A DNA stretch of 64,000 nucleotides from JBBTTE01 sp038064395 (GTDB lineage Bacteria; Patescibacteriota; Saccharimonadia; Saccharimonadales; UBA4665): the NCBI GenBank assembly GCA_038064395.1, contig JBBTTE010000003.1, positions 372,001 through 436,000 of the forward strand, read 5' to 3'. A program made the translations under genes and the position numbers. Shown in pieces: positions 49,970-58,495 of this stretch (positions within the stretch are counted from its first letter, which is position 1; every line of letters starts with the position of its first letter). The notes beneath the pieces are model-generated. The model searched no databases, had not been told where the DNA came from, and was given only the letters and a program-made list of their open reading frames with translations.

Positions 49970-51157
49970 TTAGTCGGTGAAGAAGTCTAGGTCGTTGAGC
50001 TCATCGGGCAAGAAACCCTTGGGGTGCTTGAAGCCAGCTTCCCACTTAGTGCCCTTGCCGTAGCCGAGGTCTTTCATCAGATTGGTCGGCGCATTGCGCA
50101 GCTGCAGCGGTACGGGTAGGTCGGCATGGTCACGAGCCGTGGACTTGGCCTTGCTCATAGCGCTGGCGATCTCGCGCGACTTAGGGGCTTTGGCCATGAC
50201 CGTGGCGCAATGGAACAGATTGTATTCAGCCTCGGGCAAGCCAATTCGCTCAACAGCCAAGAAGGTTGAGACGGCCAGATTAAGGGCGGCTGGCGCAGCC
50301 ATACCAATGTCCTCAGAGGCGAAGATAACCATACGGCGAGCTATGAACTTAGGATCCTCGCCAGCTTGCAGCATGCGAGCGAGGTAGTATAGAGCAGCTG
50401 TAGCATCAGAACCGCGCATTGACTTGATGAAGGCACTAATCACGTTGTAATGGTATTCGCCTTTCTTGTCATAGCCAGGCAGCCGATGCTGGGCGGCCGT
50501 CTCTACGACTGACGGCGTAATTGTCTTAGAACCAGCCAATTGTACCGCCAGTTCTAGGTTGCCCAGAGCGACGCGGGCATCGCCACCTGATAGTTCGGCC
50601 AGCAGATCAATCGACTTGGCGGGTAGACGCTTGAGGCTTAGCTTCTCGGTCTTGGCGGCCTTCTTAATGATGGCCACGATTTCATCCTTGGTAAGTGGCT
50701 CGAGAACCAGGACTCGGGAACGCGACAACAGAGGATTTATAACTTCGAAACTAGGATTCTCGGTAGTGGCACCGATCAGGATAATAGTGCCGTCCTCGAC
50801 ATGAGGCAGGAAAGCATCTTGTTGAGCCTTATTGAAGCGGTGGATCTCGTCAACGAATAAGATGGTCTGCATTGCCAAGCGGCGGTTCTGCTGAGCCCGC
50901 TCAATAACCTTCATAACGTCTGCCTTGCCAGAGGTGACGGCGCTGATTTCGACGAATTCGGCACCTGTCTCACGGGCGATAATACGGGCTAGTGTGGTTT
51001 TGCCACTACCTGGGGGACCCCAGAGGATCAAGCTGGTCGGTTGATTGGAGGCAATAATCTCGTGAATAATTTTGCCATTACCAACCAGATGAGTCTGCCC
51101 AACAACTTCATCTAATAGTTCTGGTCGCTGTCTCTCGGCGAGTGGTCTGCTGTCCAT
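49970..51157 (-). CDS. rarA: Replication-associated recombination protein A (RarA/MgsA)
   Basis: This 395-aa AAA+ ATPase of the clamp-loader clade works at stalled replication forks. Walker A is GPPGSGKTTLARII, Walker B ILFVDEIHRFN, and sensor 1 IGATTENPSFEV. The C-terminal part has the RarA-specific region DPKFIARRMVIFASEDIGMA and FHCATVMAKAPKS. Length is somewhat shorter than in E. coli (447). It is a single-gene unit between unknown genes. Confidence 0.94.
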   Translation of the reverse strand: MDSRPLAERQRPELLDEVVGQTHLVGNGKIIHEIIASNQPTSLILWGPPGSGKTTLARIIARETGAEFVEISAVTSGKADVMKVIERAQQNRRLAMQTILFVDEIHRFNKAQQDAFLPHVEDGTIILIGATTENPSFEVINPLLSRSRVLVLEPLTKDEIVAIIKKAAKTEKLSLKRLPAKSIDLLAELSGGDARVALGNLELAVQLAGSKTITPSVVETAAQHRLPGYDKKGEYHYNVISAFIKSMRGSDATAALYYLARMLQAGEDPKFIARRMVIFASEDIGMAAPAALNLAVSTFLAVERIGLPEAEYNLFHCATVMAKAPKSREIASAMSKAKSTARDHADLPVPLQLRNAPTNLMKDLGYGKGTKWEAGFKHPKGFLPDELNDLDFFTD

Positions 51158-51230
51158 GACACCATTGTAGCGTCTTCTCGCCAGACTTACACTTGTAAAA
51201 AGACAAGATTTATGTCATTATTACAAACTA

Positions 51231-51734
51231 ATGACTTCTGGAAATAAGATTATCAAGACTAGGCCAAAGGCTGACTTGTCGGTTCATCCGTGGTTCTATG
51301 ACGCGTTGAGTGGCCAGCTTAGGCCGCCAATGGATCAGCCTAGAACGCGCACCTTGGGTGAGTTGGCCTCTGCAGCCTATGACCAAGGTAGCAGAACTCA
51401 TGACATGGGTGCAGGTTGGCGGGTATTCGAGGGTGAGCAATATAGTTATCAGCCTGCTTGGGCTCCAACCATAACGGCGCGTGTACTATGCAAAGGTATG
51501 GGGAGCCTCGACTTGAGAGGCTTATCACTATCAGATGGTAGCCTCAACTTACTGACGGTGGAAGATACTTCTGACCTCCCGAGACACGATAATGGCGGCA
51601 TAAGTATCTATGACGGCACTGAATTGATCGAAATTCCAGCAGCCGAGGCTCGCCTGGAGGGCGCTCAAAGGGTGGTGACCGAGGCAGCAATGGAGTTCTT
51701 CTACCAATCCGCACTCGATATGCAGTGCGACTAG
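51231..51734 (+). CDS. Protein of unknown function
   Basis: I do not recognise this 167-aa soluble protein. It opens with a basic segment (MTSGNKIIKTRPK) and shows beta-rich stretches around residues 70-110. No signal or membrane segment is seen. A TATTAC box ends 6 nt before the ATG. It diverges from rarA and precedes the promoter of the RNA helicase. Confidence 0.5.
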   Translation: MTSGNKIIKTRPKADLSVHPWFYDALSGQLRPPMDQPRTRTLGELASAAYDQGSRTHDMGAGWRVFEGEQYSYQPAWAPTITARVLCKGMGSLDLRGLSLSDGSLNLLTVEDTSDLPRHDNGGISIYDGTELIEIPAAEARLEGAQRVVTEAAMEFFYQSALDMQCD

Positions 51735-51737
51735 TAG

Positions 51738-51766
51738 TTGACACTAAGTCCGCATCGTGCTAATGT
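51738..51766 (+). promoter_or_regulatory. Promoter of the DEAD-box helicase with a long leader
   Basis: TTGACA (51738-51743) and TAATGT (51761-51766) are 17 nt apart. The helicase ATG is at 51878, so the leader is about 105 nt, unusually long in this window. The leader contains short inverted segments such as GTAAGTTAAGTTAGTTTAC and ends in AAAGGGCTC before a T run, which suggests post-transcriptional (perhaps cold-dependent) control. Confidence 0.55.
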
Positions 51767-51877
51767 AATAGTATTGTACTAAGTGAGTCTGAGTTTGTAA
51801 GTTAAGTTAGTTTACTCAATTTCACAGTAGTGGCAATCGAGATAATACTAATTTACTAAACAAAGGGCTCATTTTTT

Positions 51878-53065
51878 ATGGCTTCATACAAATATTCAGT
51901 TTACAATTCACGAAATAATAGCGGTCGTCGCCCACAAGGCGGTGGCGGTAAGCGTCGTGGACAATATATCAACCCAGACCGCTTCGTCGCAGTAGCTAAG
52001 CCTACCCAGGCCGAAGACTATGAGACTAAGCACCAGTTCGCCGACTTCGAAATCGACGAGCGTATTAAGGCTAACCTTAGTGCTAAAGGATTCGTGACAC
52101 CTTCACCAATTCAAGACCAAACAGTGCCTCTAGGCCTGCAGGGTCGTGACATTATTGGTATCGCTAACACCGGTACTGGTAAGACAGCAGCTTTCGCCAT
52201 TCCTGTTATTAACGGTCTTATGACTCGTCAGAACAGCCGTGCGCTAATCGTAGCTCCAACTCGTGAGCTAGCTCAGCAGATCGACGTCGAATGTCGAAGT
52301 ATTGGTAAGGGCGGTGGCTTCACGGGCGCTATCCTTATTGGTGGCACCGGCATGGGTCCCCAGCTTCGTGATCTTCGCAACAACCCTCGTATCGTTATCG
52401 GTACACCGGGTCGTATTAAGGATCACATCGAACGCGGCACGCTTAAGCTCAACATGTTCAACACTATCGTTCTTGACGAAGTTGATCGCATGCTAGACAT
52501 GGGCTTCGTAGATGACGTGACTTCTATCCTTAAGGAACTTGCTCCAGAACGACAGTCATTCTTCTTCTCAGCCACCATGGACCCACGTGTTCAAGGTCTA
52601 ATTCGAACTTTCTCCAAGGATCCAGAAACCGTATCTGTTAAGAGTGGTGAATCTAGTGACCACGTCAACCAAGACGTTGTCCGCTTCAGTGGCACCCACG
52701 ACAAGATGGACAAACTTCACGACATTCTTCTTAAGCAAGAAGTTAGCAAGGCAATCGTCTTCGACGAAACCCAACGCAGTGTCGAGAAGCTATCTAACGA
52801 GTTAGTCGCTCGCGGCTTCTCAGCTGACGCAATCCACGGCGGCAAGAGTCAGGGTCAACGTCAACGTGCGCTTGATAGCTTCAAGAACAGCAAGACTACC
52901 ATTCTAGTTGCTACCGACGTAGCGGCTCGTGGTATCGACGTTGCAGACATCACCCACGTGATTAACTTCAGCCAACCACAGTCCTACCAAGATTACGTTC
53001 ACCGTATCGGCCGTGCTGGTCGTGCTGGACGTGTCGGACACGCCCTTACTTTTGTCAACAAATAA
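51878..53065 (+). CDS. DEAD-box RNA helicase (DEVD variant)
   Basis: This 395-aa helicase has the Q motif GFVTPSPIQDQT, motif I ANTGTGKTAAF, Ia PTRELAQQ, II DEVDRMLDMGF, III SAT, and VI HRIGRAGRAGR. Motif II reads DEVD instead of DEAD. A Gly/Arg-rich N-terminal extension of about 35 residues precedes the core, and the protein ends soon after motif VI with no C-terminal extension. It remodels RNA, probably in ribosome assembly or RNA decay. The long leader and strong promoter suggest stress control. Confidence 0.93.
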   Translation: MASYKYSVYNSRNNSGRRPQGGGGKRRGQYINPDRFVAVAKPTQAEDYETKHQFADFEIDERIKANLSAKGFVTPSPIQDQTVPLGLQGRDIIGIANTGTGKTAAFAIPVINGLMTRQNSRALIVAPTRELAQQIDVECRSIGKGGGFTGAILIGGTGMGPQLRDLRNNPRIVIGTPGRIKDHIERGTLKLNMFNTIVLDEVDRMLDMGFVDDVTSILKELAPERQSFFFSATMDPRVQGLIRTFSKDPETVSVKSGESSDHVNQDVVRFSGTHDKMDKLHDILLKQEVSKAIVFDETQRSVEKLSNELVARGFSADAIHGGKSQGQRQRALDSFKNSKTTILVATDVAARGIDVADITHVINFSQPQSYQDYVHRIGRAGRAGRVGHALTFVNK

Positions 53066-53106
53066 GCTAGGCGCACTTGACATCATGGAGTATAATTATC
53101 TCCAAT

Positions 53107-53409
53107 ATGGTTGATAGACTGGATGGTTCTGGTTCTGAAGGATTTCCTAGCGGCGATGCTAACGATGGCTTGCCTCATATTGAAGCACACCCTGATGGGG
53201 GGTTTGTGGCCAGCTCACCTGACGGCCTCCAAGTTCTCACTCCAAGTAGCACTCCAGATGAAGCTGTTGAAGACCTCTCCATCGCCCGATTCCTAGACAA
53301 AAAATTTGGTATACCAGACTTAAGCAGTGAAGTGGAGCTCGATGTGGCAATTAGTGAACTTGGCTTCGATCCACAAGATTTCCAGATAGATTCAAACGCC
53401 CAAGTTTAA
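53107..53409 (+). CDS. Small acidic protein of unknown function
   Basis: I do not recognise this 100-aa protein. It is very acidic, Gly/Ser/Asp-rich in the first 50 residues and helical in the second half (FLDKKFGIPDLSSEVELD). The start at 53107 is chosen because a perfect TATAAT (53091-53096) ends 10 nt before it. Another small gene with its own ribosome binding site follows 40 nt after the stop. Confidence 0.5.
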   Translation: MVDRLDGSGSEGFPSGDANDGLPHIEAHPDGGFVASSPDGLQVLTPSSTPDEAVEDLSIARFLDKKFGIPDLSSEVELDVAISELGFDPQDFQIDSNAQV

Positions 53410-53449
53410 TCTTTATTTAACATCCGTATTACATGAGGAGAAGTCGCTA

Positions 53450-54097
53450 ATGAGTTTTGACCCTGAAGCTGCGCATGCTGGGCCACTTGGTTACGATGCT
53501 AGTTACTACGACGCATATGAGGCAGAGGCTGATGCAAGAATTGGAGCTATGAATGCTCTAGGTGAATCAATTACACCTGACCTTTCTTCTGAGCAGCTTG
53601 AAGCATTTGATGCAATTGGCGAAAGAATCGTAACGCTAACCGAAGACGCAAGACCTCGACCCAGACTTACGTTAGCGGGCTTTGCGGTTAGACGACAAAT
53701 TGAAATTACTGAAGGCATTCCTTCACCATTCCAGACAATACACCTAACGGCTCAGAATAAGTTAGGGCTTAATCGCAGAGGGCCGCTACAGTTCGCATGG
53801 CTTAGTGCGGAGTTTGAGTCCTATGGTCCAGTTGTTCCTTTTGCCATGATAGGAATCGGCCATGATAGGGAAGGTAAACTATTTGCAAATGAGCAGTACT
53901 CACTCAACATTAGTCTTGGACGAGGCGATAAGCTAAGAGGTTCAGTCCTTAACATGCTCGATATCCTAGAAGGTGCGCCAAACGCGCTACAAGCCGTTGA
54001 GGATGAAAAGGCTCGTCAGCTACGAAACGCAGAAATTGTAAAAGAATCAGGCCGATGGCCATCTACAATTCAGCGCGGCACCCAGTGGCGACGATAA
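53450..54097 (+). CDS. Protein of unknown function
   Basis: I do not recognise this 215-aa soluble protein. The N-terminus is rich in Ala, Tyr and Asp (GYDASYYDAYEAEADARIG), the middle contains beta-like stretches (FAMIGIGHDREGKLFANEQYS), and the C-terminus is basic. GAGGAGA lies about 8 nt before the ATG. A promoter and terminator-like hairpin follow the gene, before typA. The protein at 61455 has a similar phrase (FSLGLGSGDK versus ISLGRGDK), possibly a distant relation. Confidence 0.55.
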   Translation: MSFDPEAAHAGPLGYDASYYDAYEAEADARIGAMNALGESITPDLSSEQLEAFDAIGERIVTLTEDARPRPRLTLAGFAVRRQIEITEGIPSPFQTIHLTAQNKLGLNRRGPLQFAWLSAEFESYGPVVPFAMIGIGHDREGKLFANEQYSLNISLGRGDKLRGSVLNMLDILEGAPNALQAVEDEKARQLRNAEIVKESGRWPSTIQRGTQWRR

Positions 54098-54101
54098 GCT
54101 G

Positions 54102-54130
54102 TTGTATAAACCACTTGCTTATGCTATAAT
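54102..54130 (+). promoter_or_regulatory. Promoter upstream of typA
   Basis: TTGTAT (54102-54107) and a perfect TATAAT (54125-54130) are 17 nt apart. Transcription from it would run into the hairpin at 54149-54175 after about a dozen bases, before reaching typA at 54220. Confidence 0.6.
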
Positions 54131-54148
54131 TACAGATAAGAAAGCTCG

Positions 54149-54175
54149 GCGCTTGGCTCAGTAAGCGCATTTTTT
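54149..54175 (+). terminator. Terminator hairpin in front of typA
   Basis: GCGCTT (54149-54154) and AAGCGC (54163-54168) form a 6-bp stem around GGCTCAGT, followed by A and six T (54170-54175). It may end transcripts of the gene at 53450, but it also lies between the TATAAT promoter and typA, as an attenuator would. Confidence 0.75.
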
Positions 54176-54219
54176 ATTTCAGGAACAGTGCAGTAATAGC
54201 AGGAATCAGCGAGAACAAT

Positions 54220-56043
54220 ATGACCAAGGCCACTCAAGACCCTACCAAGATACGTAACATAGCCATCATCGCGCACGTCGACCATGGCAAGACAACCTTG
54301 GTGGACGGCCTGCTCAAGCAGTCCCAAACCTTCCGCGATAACCAAGCCGAGATGAACCAAGACCTCATCATGGACTCTGGCGATCAAGAGAAGGAGCGGG
54401 GCATCACTATCACGGCTAAGATTACTGCCGTGCAGCACAGTGACTACCGCATCAACATCATCGATACACCTGGACACGCCGACTTCAGTGGCGAAGTCGA
54501 GCGTACGCTCAACATGGCTGACGGTTGTATTCTTATTGTCGATGCGCAAGAGGGTCCGATGCCTCAGACTAAGTTCGTACTTGGTAAGGCACTTGCAGCT
54601 GAGCTTAAGCCAATCGTTATTATCAACAAGATCGACAAGAACAGCAGCCGTACTAAGGAAGTTGAAGATGAGCTAGCTGACCTTTTCCTAGAACTGGCTG
54701 TTCACGAAGACCAACTTCATTACCCTGTGTATTATGCTATCGGCCGTGAAGGTAAGTCATGGACTGAACTACCTACTAACACCGAAGATAAGGCCGACCT
54801 TGAGCCAATCTTCCAAGCTATTATTGATAAAATCCCAGCTCCAAGCATCGAGCGAGACAAGCCTTTCCAAATGCTGATAACAGCTCTAGCCAGCGACACC
54901 TTCAAAGGTAAGTACGCCATTGGCCGTATTACTCGCGGTGCGGTCAAGAACGGCGACCAAGTTGCTCTTTGCAAGAAAGACGGCACCATAACCCGCGCCA
55001 AGGTCGACAACGTCTTCATGAGCCACGGCGTTAGTAAGTTCGAAGTTGGCGTCGGTATTGCCGGTGACATCGTTCAGCTTACTGGTATCGCTGATGCTCA
55101 GATCGGCGAAACTCTAGCTGACCCAGAAAACCCAGAAGCTCTACCGGTCATCGAAGTCGAAGCCCCAACCCTCCGCATCTACCTCGGCCCTAACACTAGT
55201 CCATTCAAGGGTCTAGAAGGCGAATTCAGCACCAGCAGGCAGATCTCCGAGCGCCTTGATAAGGAACTAGAAACCAACGTCGGTCTACGCGTCGACTCAG
55301 ACGGCATCGGCTTCACCGTTGCTGGTCGTGGTGAACTCCACCTAGGCGTCCTTATCGAAACCATGCGCCGTGAAGGCTACGAGTTCGAAGTCGGTCGCCC
55401 ACAAGTTGTGACTCACGAAGAGAACGGCAAGACCGTTGAACCGATCGAAGAAGTTATAATCGAAGTCCCAGCTGAACATGTCGGCACCGTCCAGATGGAA
55501 ATGGGTAGCCGCCGTGCGACTCTAATCGAGCAGTTCGCTAGCCCCAAGGGCGTCACCAAGCTAATCTACTCTATGCCAACCCGTGCCCTCCTCGGTATGC
55601 GTAACATCCTCCTGACCAACACCAAGGGCACCATCGTCATGAACTCGCTAGTTACAGGCTTCCAGCCCCAGACAGCCGCCCTCCAACAGCTCCGTAATGG
55701 CGTCCTAATCGCCTTCGTAACAGGCACAACAACGCCTTACTCATTACAGGCAGCCGAAGCCCGTGGCACAACCTACGTTGGTCCCGCAGAGAAGGTATAT
55801 GCCGGCCAAATCATTGGCCTAAACACTCGCTCAGAGGACATGGAGATTAACGTCTGCAAGCCTAAGCAGCTAACCAACATGCGCTCCTCATCAAGTGACG
55901 GTGTAGTCCAGCTAACGCCTCCTATCATCTTCAGCCTTGAGCAGTGTCTCGACTTCATCGAGAACGACGAACTCTTAGAAGTTACTCCTGAGAACCTACG
56001 CCTTCGCAAGAAGGAATTGGATCCTAAGAAGCGCAAGCGCTAG
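54220..56043 (+). CDS. typA: Translational GTPase TypA/BipA
   Basis: This 607-aa GTPase binds ribosomes and helps assembly under stress or cold. G1 is AHVDHGKTTLV, G2 region ERGITI, G3 DTPGHADF and G4 NKID. The domain order GTPase, beta-barrel, alpha/beta and the BipA-specific C-terminal domain (from about 480, with GTTTPYSLQAAEARGTT) is complete, and the length is typical. The codon choice here is noticeably C-ending, as in highly expressed genes. A rhodanese gene follows after 9 nt. Confidence 0.96.
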   Translation: MTKATQDPTKIRNIAIIAHVDHGKTTLVDGLLKQSQTFRDNQAEMNQDLIMDSGDQEKERGITITAKITAVQHSDYRINIIDTPGHADFSGEVERTLNMADGCILIVDAQEGPMPQTKFVLGKALAAELKPIVIINKIDKNSSRTKEVEDELADLFLELAVHEDQLHYPVYYAIGREGKSWTELPTNTEDKADLEPIFQAIIDKIPAPSIERDKPFQMLITALASDTFKGKYAIGRITRGAVKNGDQVALCKKDGTITRAKVDNVFMSHGVSKFEVGVGIAGDIVQLTGIADAQIGETLADPENPEALPVIEVEAPTLRIYLGPNTSPFKGLEGEFSTSRQISERLDKELETNVGLRVDSDGIGFTVAGRGELHLGVLIETMRREGYEFEVGRPQVVTHEENGKTVEPIEEVIIEVPAEHVGTVQMEMGSRRATLIEQFASPKGVTKLIYSMPTRALLGMRNILLTNTKGTIVMNSLVTGFQPQTAALQQLRNGVLIAFVTGTTTPYSLQAAEARGTTYVGPAEKVYAGQIIGLNTRSEDMEINVCKPKQLTNMRSSSSDGVVQLTPPIIFSLEQCLDFIENDELLEVTPENLRLRKKELDPKKRKR

Positions 56044-56052
56044 ACTAAGTAT

Positions 56053-56319
56053 ATGAGTGATCCCAAGACAGTTTATGTTGATGTTCGCGAACCTCAAGAA
56101 TTCGCAGCAGGTCACGTAGAGGGTGCGATCAATGTTCCGCCCGCTAGTCTGATGAGTGGCGCACCACAACTTGCCGAGATACCCAAGGACACTCCACTGG
56201 TCATGTATTGCATAACTGGCAGTCGCTCCAATGTCGCGATCAGAATCCTCAGCGATCTCGGGTACACCAACCTAACTAATGGTATGAATCAAGCACGCGT
56301 TGAAGCTAGTCTTTCTTGA
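56053..56319 (+). CDS. Single-domain rhodanese-like protein
   Basis: This 88-aa protein is one rhodanese domain. It shows VYVDVREPQEFAAGHVEGAINVP and the active-site loop MYCITGSRSN, with the Cys that carries the persulfide in sulfurtransferases. It is a cytosolic protein like GlpE. The partner is unknown. It lies 9 nt after typA and is probably cotranscribed; the defence island begins about 80 nt after its stop. Confidence 0.9.
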   Translation: MSDPKTVYVDVREPQEFAAGHVEGAINVPPASLMSGAPQLAEIPKDTPLVMYCITGSRSNVAIRILSDLGYTNLTNGMNQARVEASLS

Positions 56320-56401
56320 TATCACAACTCCTAGTAGCGAAATAGCCCTCAGCCCCGCCCAAGTACTAATAAAATAGTTAAATTTGCTGTATTCTTAACT
56401 T

Positions 56402-57106
56402 ATGTCACAGAGGTTGCCTTACATAACTGACGAAATTCTCATTCAAGAGGTGAGGAAAGTTTTAACAATTGCCAATAATGCAGTTGAGAATGCTGAGATG
56501 AATCTGCATAGAAGTAAGGTAGATCCCTTTTCCGCTGCCTTTGACTCGCTGCGCCAGCTTATACCAGTGTCTGAATGGTTCGAGCAGGAAAAGGCGCGTC
56601 AGATACAAAAGACTATGCAAAATGCTATTGGAAACTTCCACCAAGCAATCCTGGGGAATATGACTGGTTGGAATGATCTAGGCGTAGGCGGTGTTGTGGA
56701 CGTAAAGAATGACACAAGAAAAATCATTGCTGAAATTAAAAATAAATCTAATACGACAAAAGGAAACCACAAGCCTAGTATTTATGACGACCTCAACTCA
56801 CTAATCAACGGCACCTACAAGGGCTATACTAGCTACTACGTAGAGGTGATACCCGGAAGCAAGAAACCCTATGATAAGCCCTTCGTGCCTTCCGACAATA
56901 AGACCAGTGAACGCAGACCGTCTAATGAAAAAATTAGGGTAATTGATGGACGTTCGTTCTATGCACTCGCCTCTGGAACACCGAACGCACTAGAGTTGCT
57001 ATACAAGGCCTTGCCTGTAATAATTGTCGAAGCAATGGGAATGCCGGATCGCAGGCAAGAGCCCGACCCACTTTTTGAAGAGCTATTCAGAAGAGTTTAC
57101 CCTTAA
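56402..57106 (+). CDS. Type II restriction endonuclease, Eco47II family
   Basis: This 234-aa protein matches the Eco47II/Sau96I-type endonucleases, whose members cut GGNCC (family knowledge). The PD-(D/E)xK centre is visible as VVDVKNDTRKIIAEIKNKSNT, with the Asp, Glu and Lys. IGNFHQAILGNMTGWND and LPVIIVEAMG are further family stretches. TATTCT ends 6 nt before the ATG. The methyltransferase gene follows 70 nt downstream. The region is more AT-rich than its flanks, which suggests recent transfer. Target specificity is inferred from the family only. Confidence 0.85.
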   Translation: MSQRLPYITDEILIQEVRKVLTIANNAVENAEMNLHRSKVDPFSAAFDSLRQLIPVSEWFEQEKARQIQKTMQNAIGNFHQAILGNMTGWNDLGVGGVVDVKNDTRKIIAEIKNKSNTTKGNHKPSIYDDLNSLINGTYKGYTSYYVEVIPGSKKPYDKPFVPSDNKTSERRPSNEKIRVIDGRSFYALASGTPNALELLYKALPVIIVEAMGMPDRRQEPDPLFEELFRRVYP

Positions 57107-57133
57107 ACTTTGTAGGGTATTAAAACTTAATGA

Positions 57134-57162
57134 AGTAACCATTGCATAATGCATTGGTTACT
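57134..57162. promoter_or_regulatory. 29-bp palindrome over the methyltransferase promoter (candidate operator)
   Basis: The arms AGTAACCA...TGCAT and ATGCA...TGGTTACT match at 13 of 14 paired positions around a central A. The palindrome lies between the endonuclease and methyltransferase genes; the TAAGAT box (57164-57169) starts 1 nt after it and the ATG at 57177 follows 7 nt after that box. A protein bound here would cover the -35 and spacer. The HTH domain fused to the methyltransferase is the natural candidate binder. Confidence 0.8.
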
Positions 57163-57176
57163 GTAAGATAGTAAAC

Positions 57177-58448
57177 ATGAGTGGTTTGCTAACTATTGCC
57201 GATACGGCCAAAGAATTGGGCGTGTCAGTTGACACGATACGTCGTTGGGAGAAAAAGGGTCTCATCAAAGGCTCCAGGTCAGAGCAGAACTACAGGGTTT
57301 TCAATCTTGATGAAGTTGAGCGCATCCACAACAAAGTTTCTGGCGTCACCAGTAGTAACAATTATAAGATTCTAAAATCTAAAGCTAAAACTAAATATAC
57401 TGCCATCGATCTTTTCGCAGGTGCAGGCGGTACGGCGCTTGGCTTAGAGAACGCAGGTTTCAAGCACCTAATGCTTAATGAGATAGACAAGAACGCTGCC
57501 GCTACTCTTCGAGCTAACAAACCTAAATGGAATGTAGTTGAAGACGACATAGCTAATATAGACTTCACGCAATATAAGGGTAAAGTCGATCTGATTGAAG
57601 GTGGGTTTCCTTGCCAAGCCTTTAGCTATGCGGGCAACAAGAGGGGCTTCGAAGACGCTCGCGGCACATTATTCTATCAATTTGCCAGAGCGATCAAAGA
57701 AGCGCAGCCAAAAGTCGCTGTCGGAGAAAACGTTAAAGGCTTACTGACACACGAGGGTGGAAGTACTCTTCGAACTATGGTAGATATCTTGCAGGATCTG
57801 GGCTACACGGTTGCTTACAAAGTGCTACGATCTCAGTATTTGGACGTACCCCAGAAAAGAGAAAGATTAGTAATAATTGCTGTTCGGAATGATATAGACT
57901 TTCCTATTGTATATCCAAGGGAGAAGAACTACACAGTTTCAATAAAAGAAGCCATAGGCGATAAGCCTAAATCAGACGGTCAAGTATATTCGGAGCGAAA
58001 GGCAAAGATGATGGCTCTAGTGCCACCGGGCGGATACTGGCGGGACTTGCCGGTTGATCTCCAGAAGGAATACATGAAGGCTAGCTTCTACATGGGTGGA
58101 GGTAAGACTGGTATGGCACGACGTCTATCATGGGATGAGCCTAGTCTGACTCTCACTTGCAATCCTGCGCAAAAGCAGACTGAGCGCTGCCATCCCGAGG
58201 AGACAAGACCGCTCAACGTAAGAGAGTATGCTCGCATACAAACCTTCCCAGATGACTGGCAATTCACTGGCTCTGTGTCCGCTCAATATAAGCAAATAGG
58301 CAATGCAGTACCAGTTAATCTCGGTTTCTATATGGGACAGGCGGTAAAAGCTATTCTAGACGGCAAATACGACAAAGAAATTTTGGAAGTTGTAGAGCCA
58401 GTGCAATTTGACGAAAGCTTCGAACAGCTCAGTATAATCAAGGCGTAA
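57177..58448 (+). CDS. C5-cytosine methyltransferase with N-terminal MerR-type HTH
   Basis: This 423-aa protein starts with a helix-turn-helix of MerR/excisionase type (residues 4-50, IADTAKELGVSVDTIRRWEK) and continues as a DNA C5-cytosine methyltransferase. Motif I is DLFAGAGGTALGL, motif IV GGFPCQAFSYAG with the catalytic Cys, VI GENVKGL, VIII QKRERLVII, IX REYARIQTFPDDW and X QIGNAVPVNLG. It should protect sites cut by the neighbouring endonuclease. The HTH and the palindrome at its own promoter suggest self-repression, as in other type II systems. The start looks leaderless. Confidence 0.93.
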   Translation: MSGLLTIADTAKELGVSVDTIRRWEKKGLIKGSRSEQNYRVFNLDEVERIHNKVSGVTSSNNYKILKSKAKTKYTAIDLFAGAGGTALGLENAGFKHLMLNEIDKNAAATLRANKPKWNVVEDDIANIDFTQYKGKVDLIEGGFPCQAFSYAGNKRGFEDARGTLFYQFARAIKEAQPKVAVGENVKGLLTHEGGSTLRTMVDILQDLGYTVAYKVLRSQYLDVPQKRERLVIIAVRNDIDFPIVYPREKNYTVSIKEAIGDKPKSDGQVYSERKAKMMALVPPGGYWRDLPVDLQKEYMKASFYMGGGKTGMARRLSWDEPSLTLTCNPAQKQTERCHPEETRPLNVREYARIQTFPDDWQFTGSVSAQYKQIGNAVPVNLGFYMGQAVKAILDGKYDKEILEVVEPVQFDESFEQLSIIKA

Positions 58449-58495
58449 TTCTTAAAGACATAACATGTACTGCTAGGCGGTGCTATTATTAATTT

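Noticed and set aside
56402..58448. Avoidance of GGNCC sites as a footprint of the restriction enzyme
   Set aside because: Such sites do occur in the window (for example GGTCC at 266-270 and GGACC at 48506-48510), and I could not make a reliable count.
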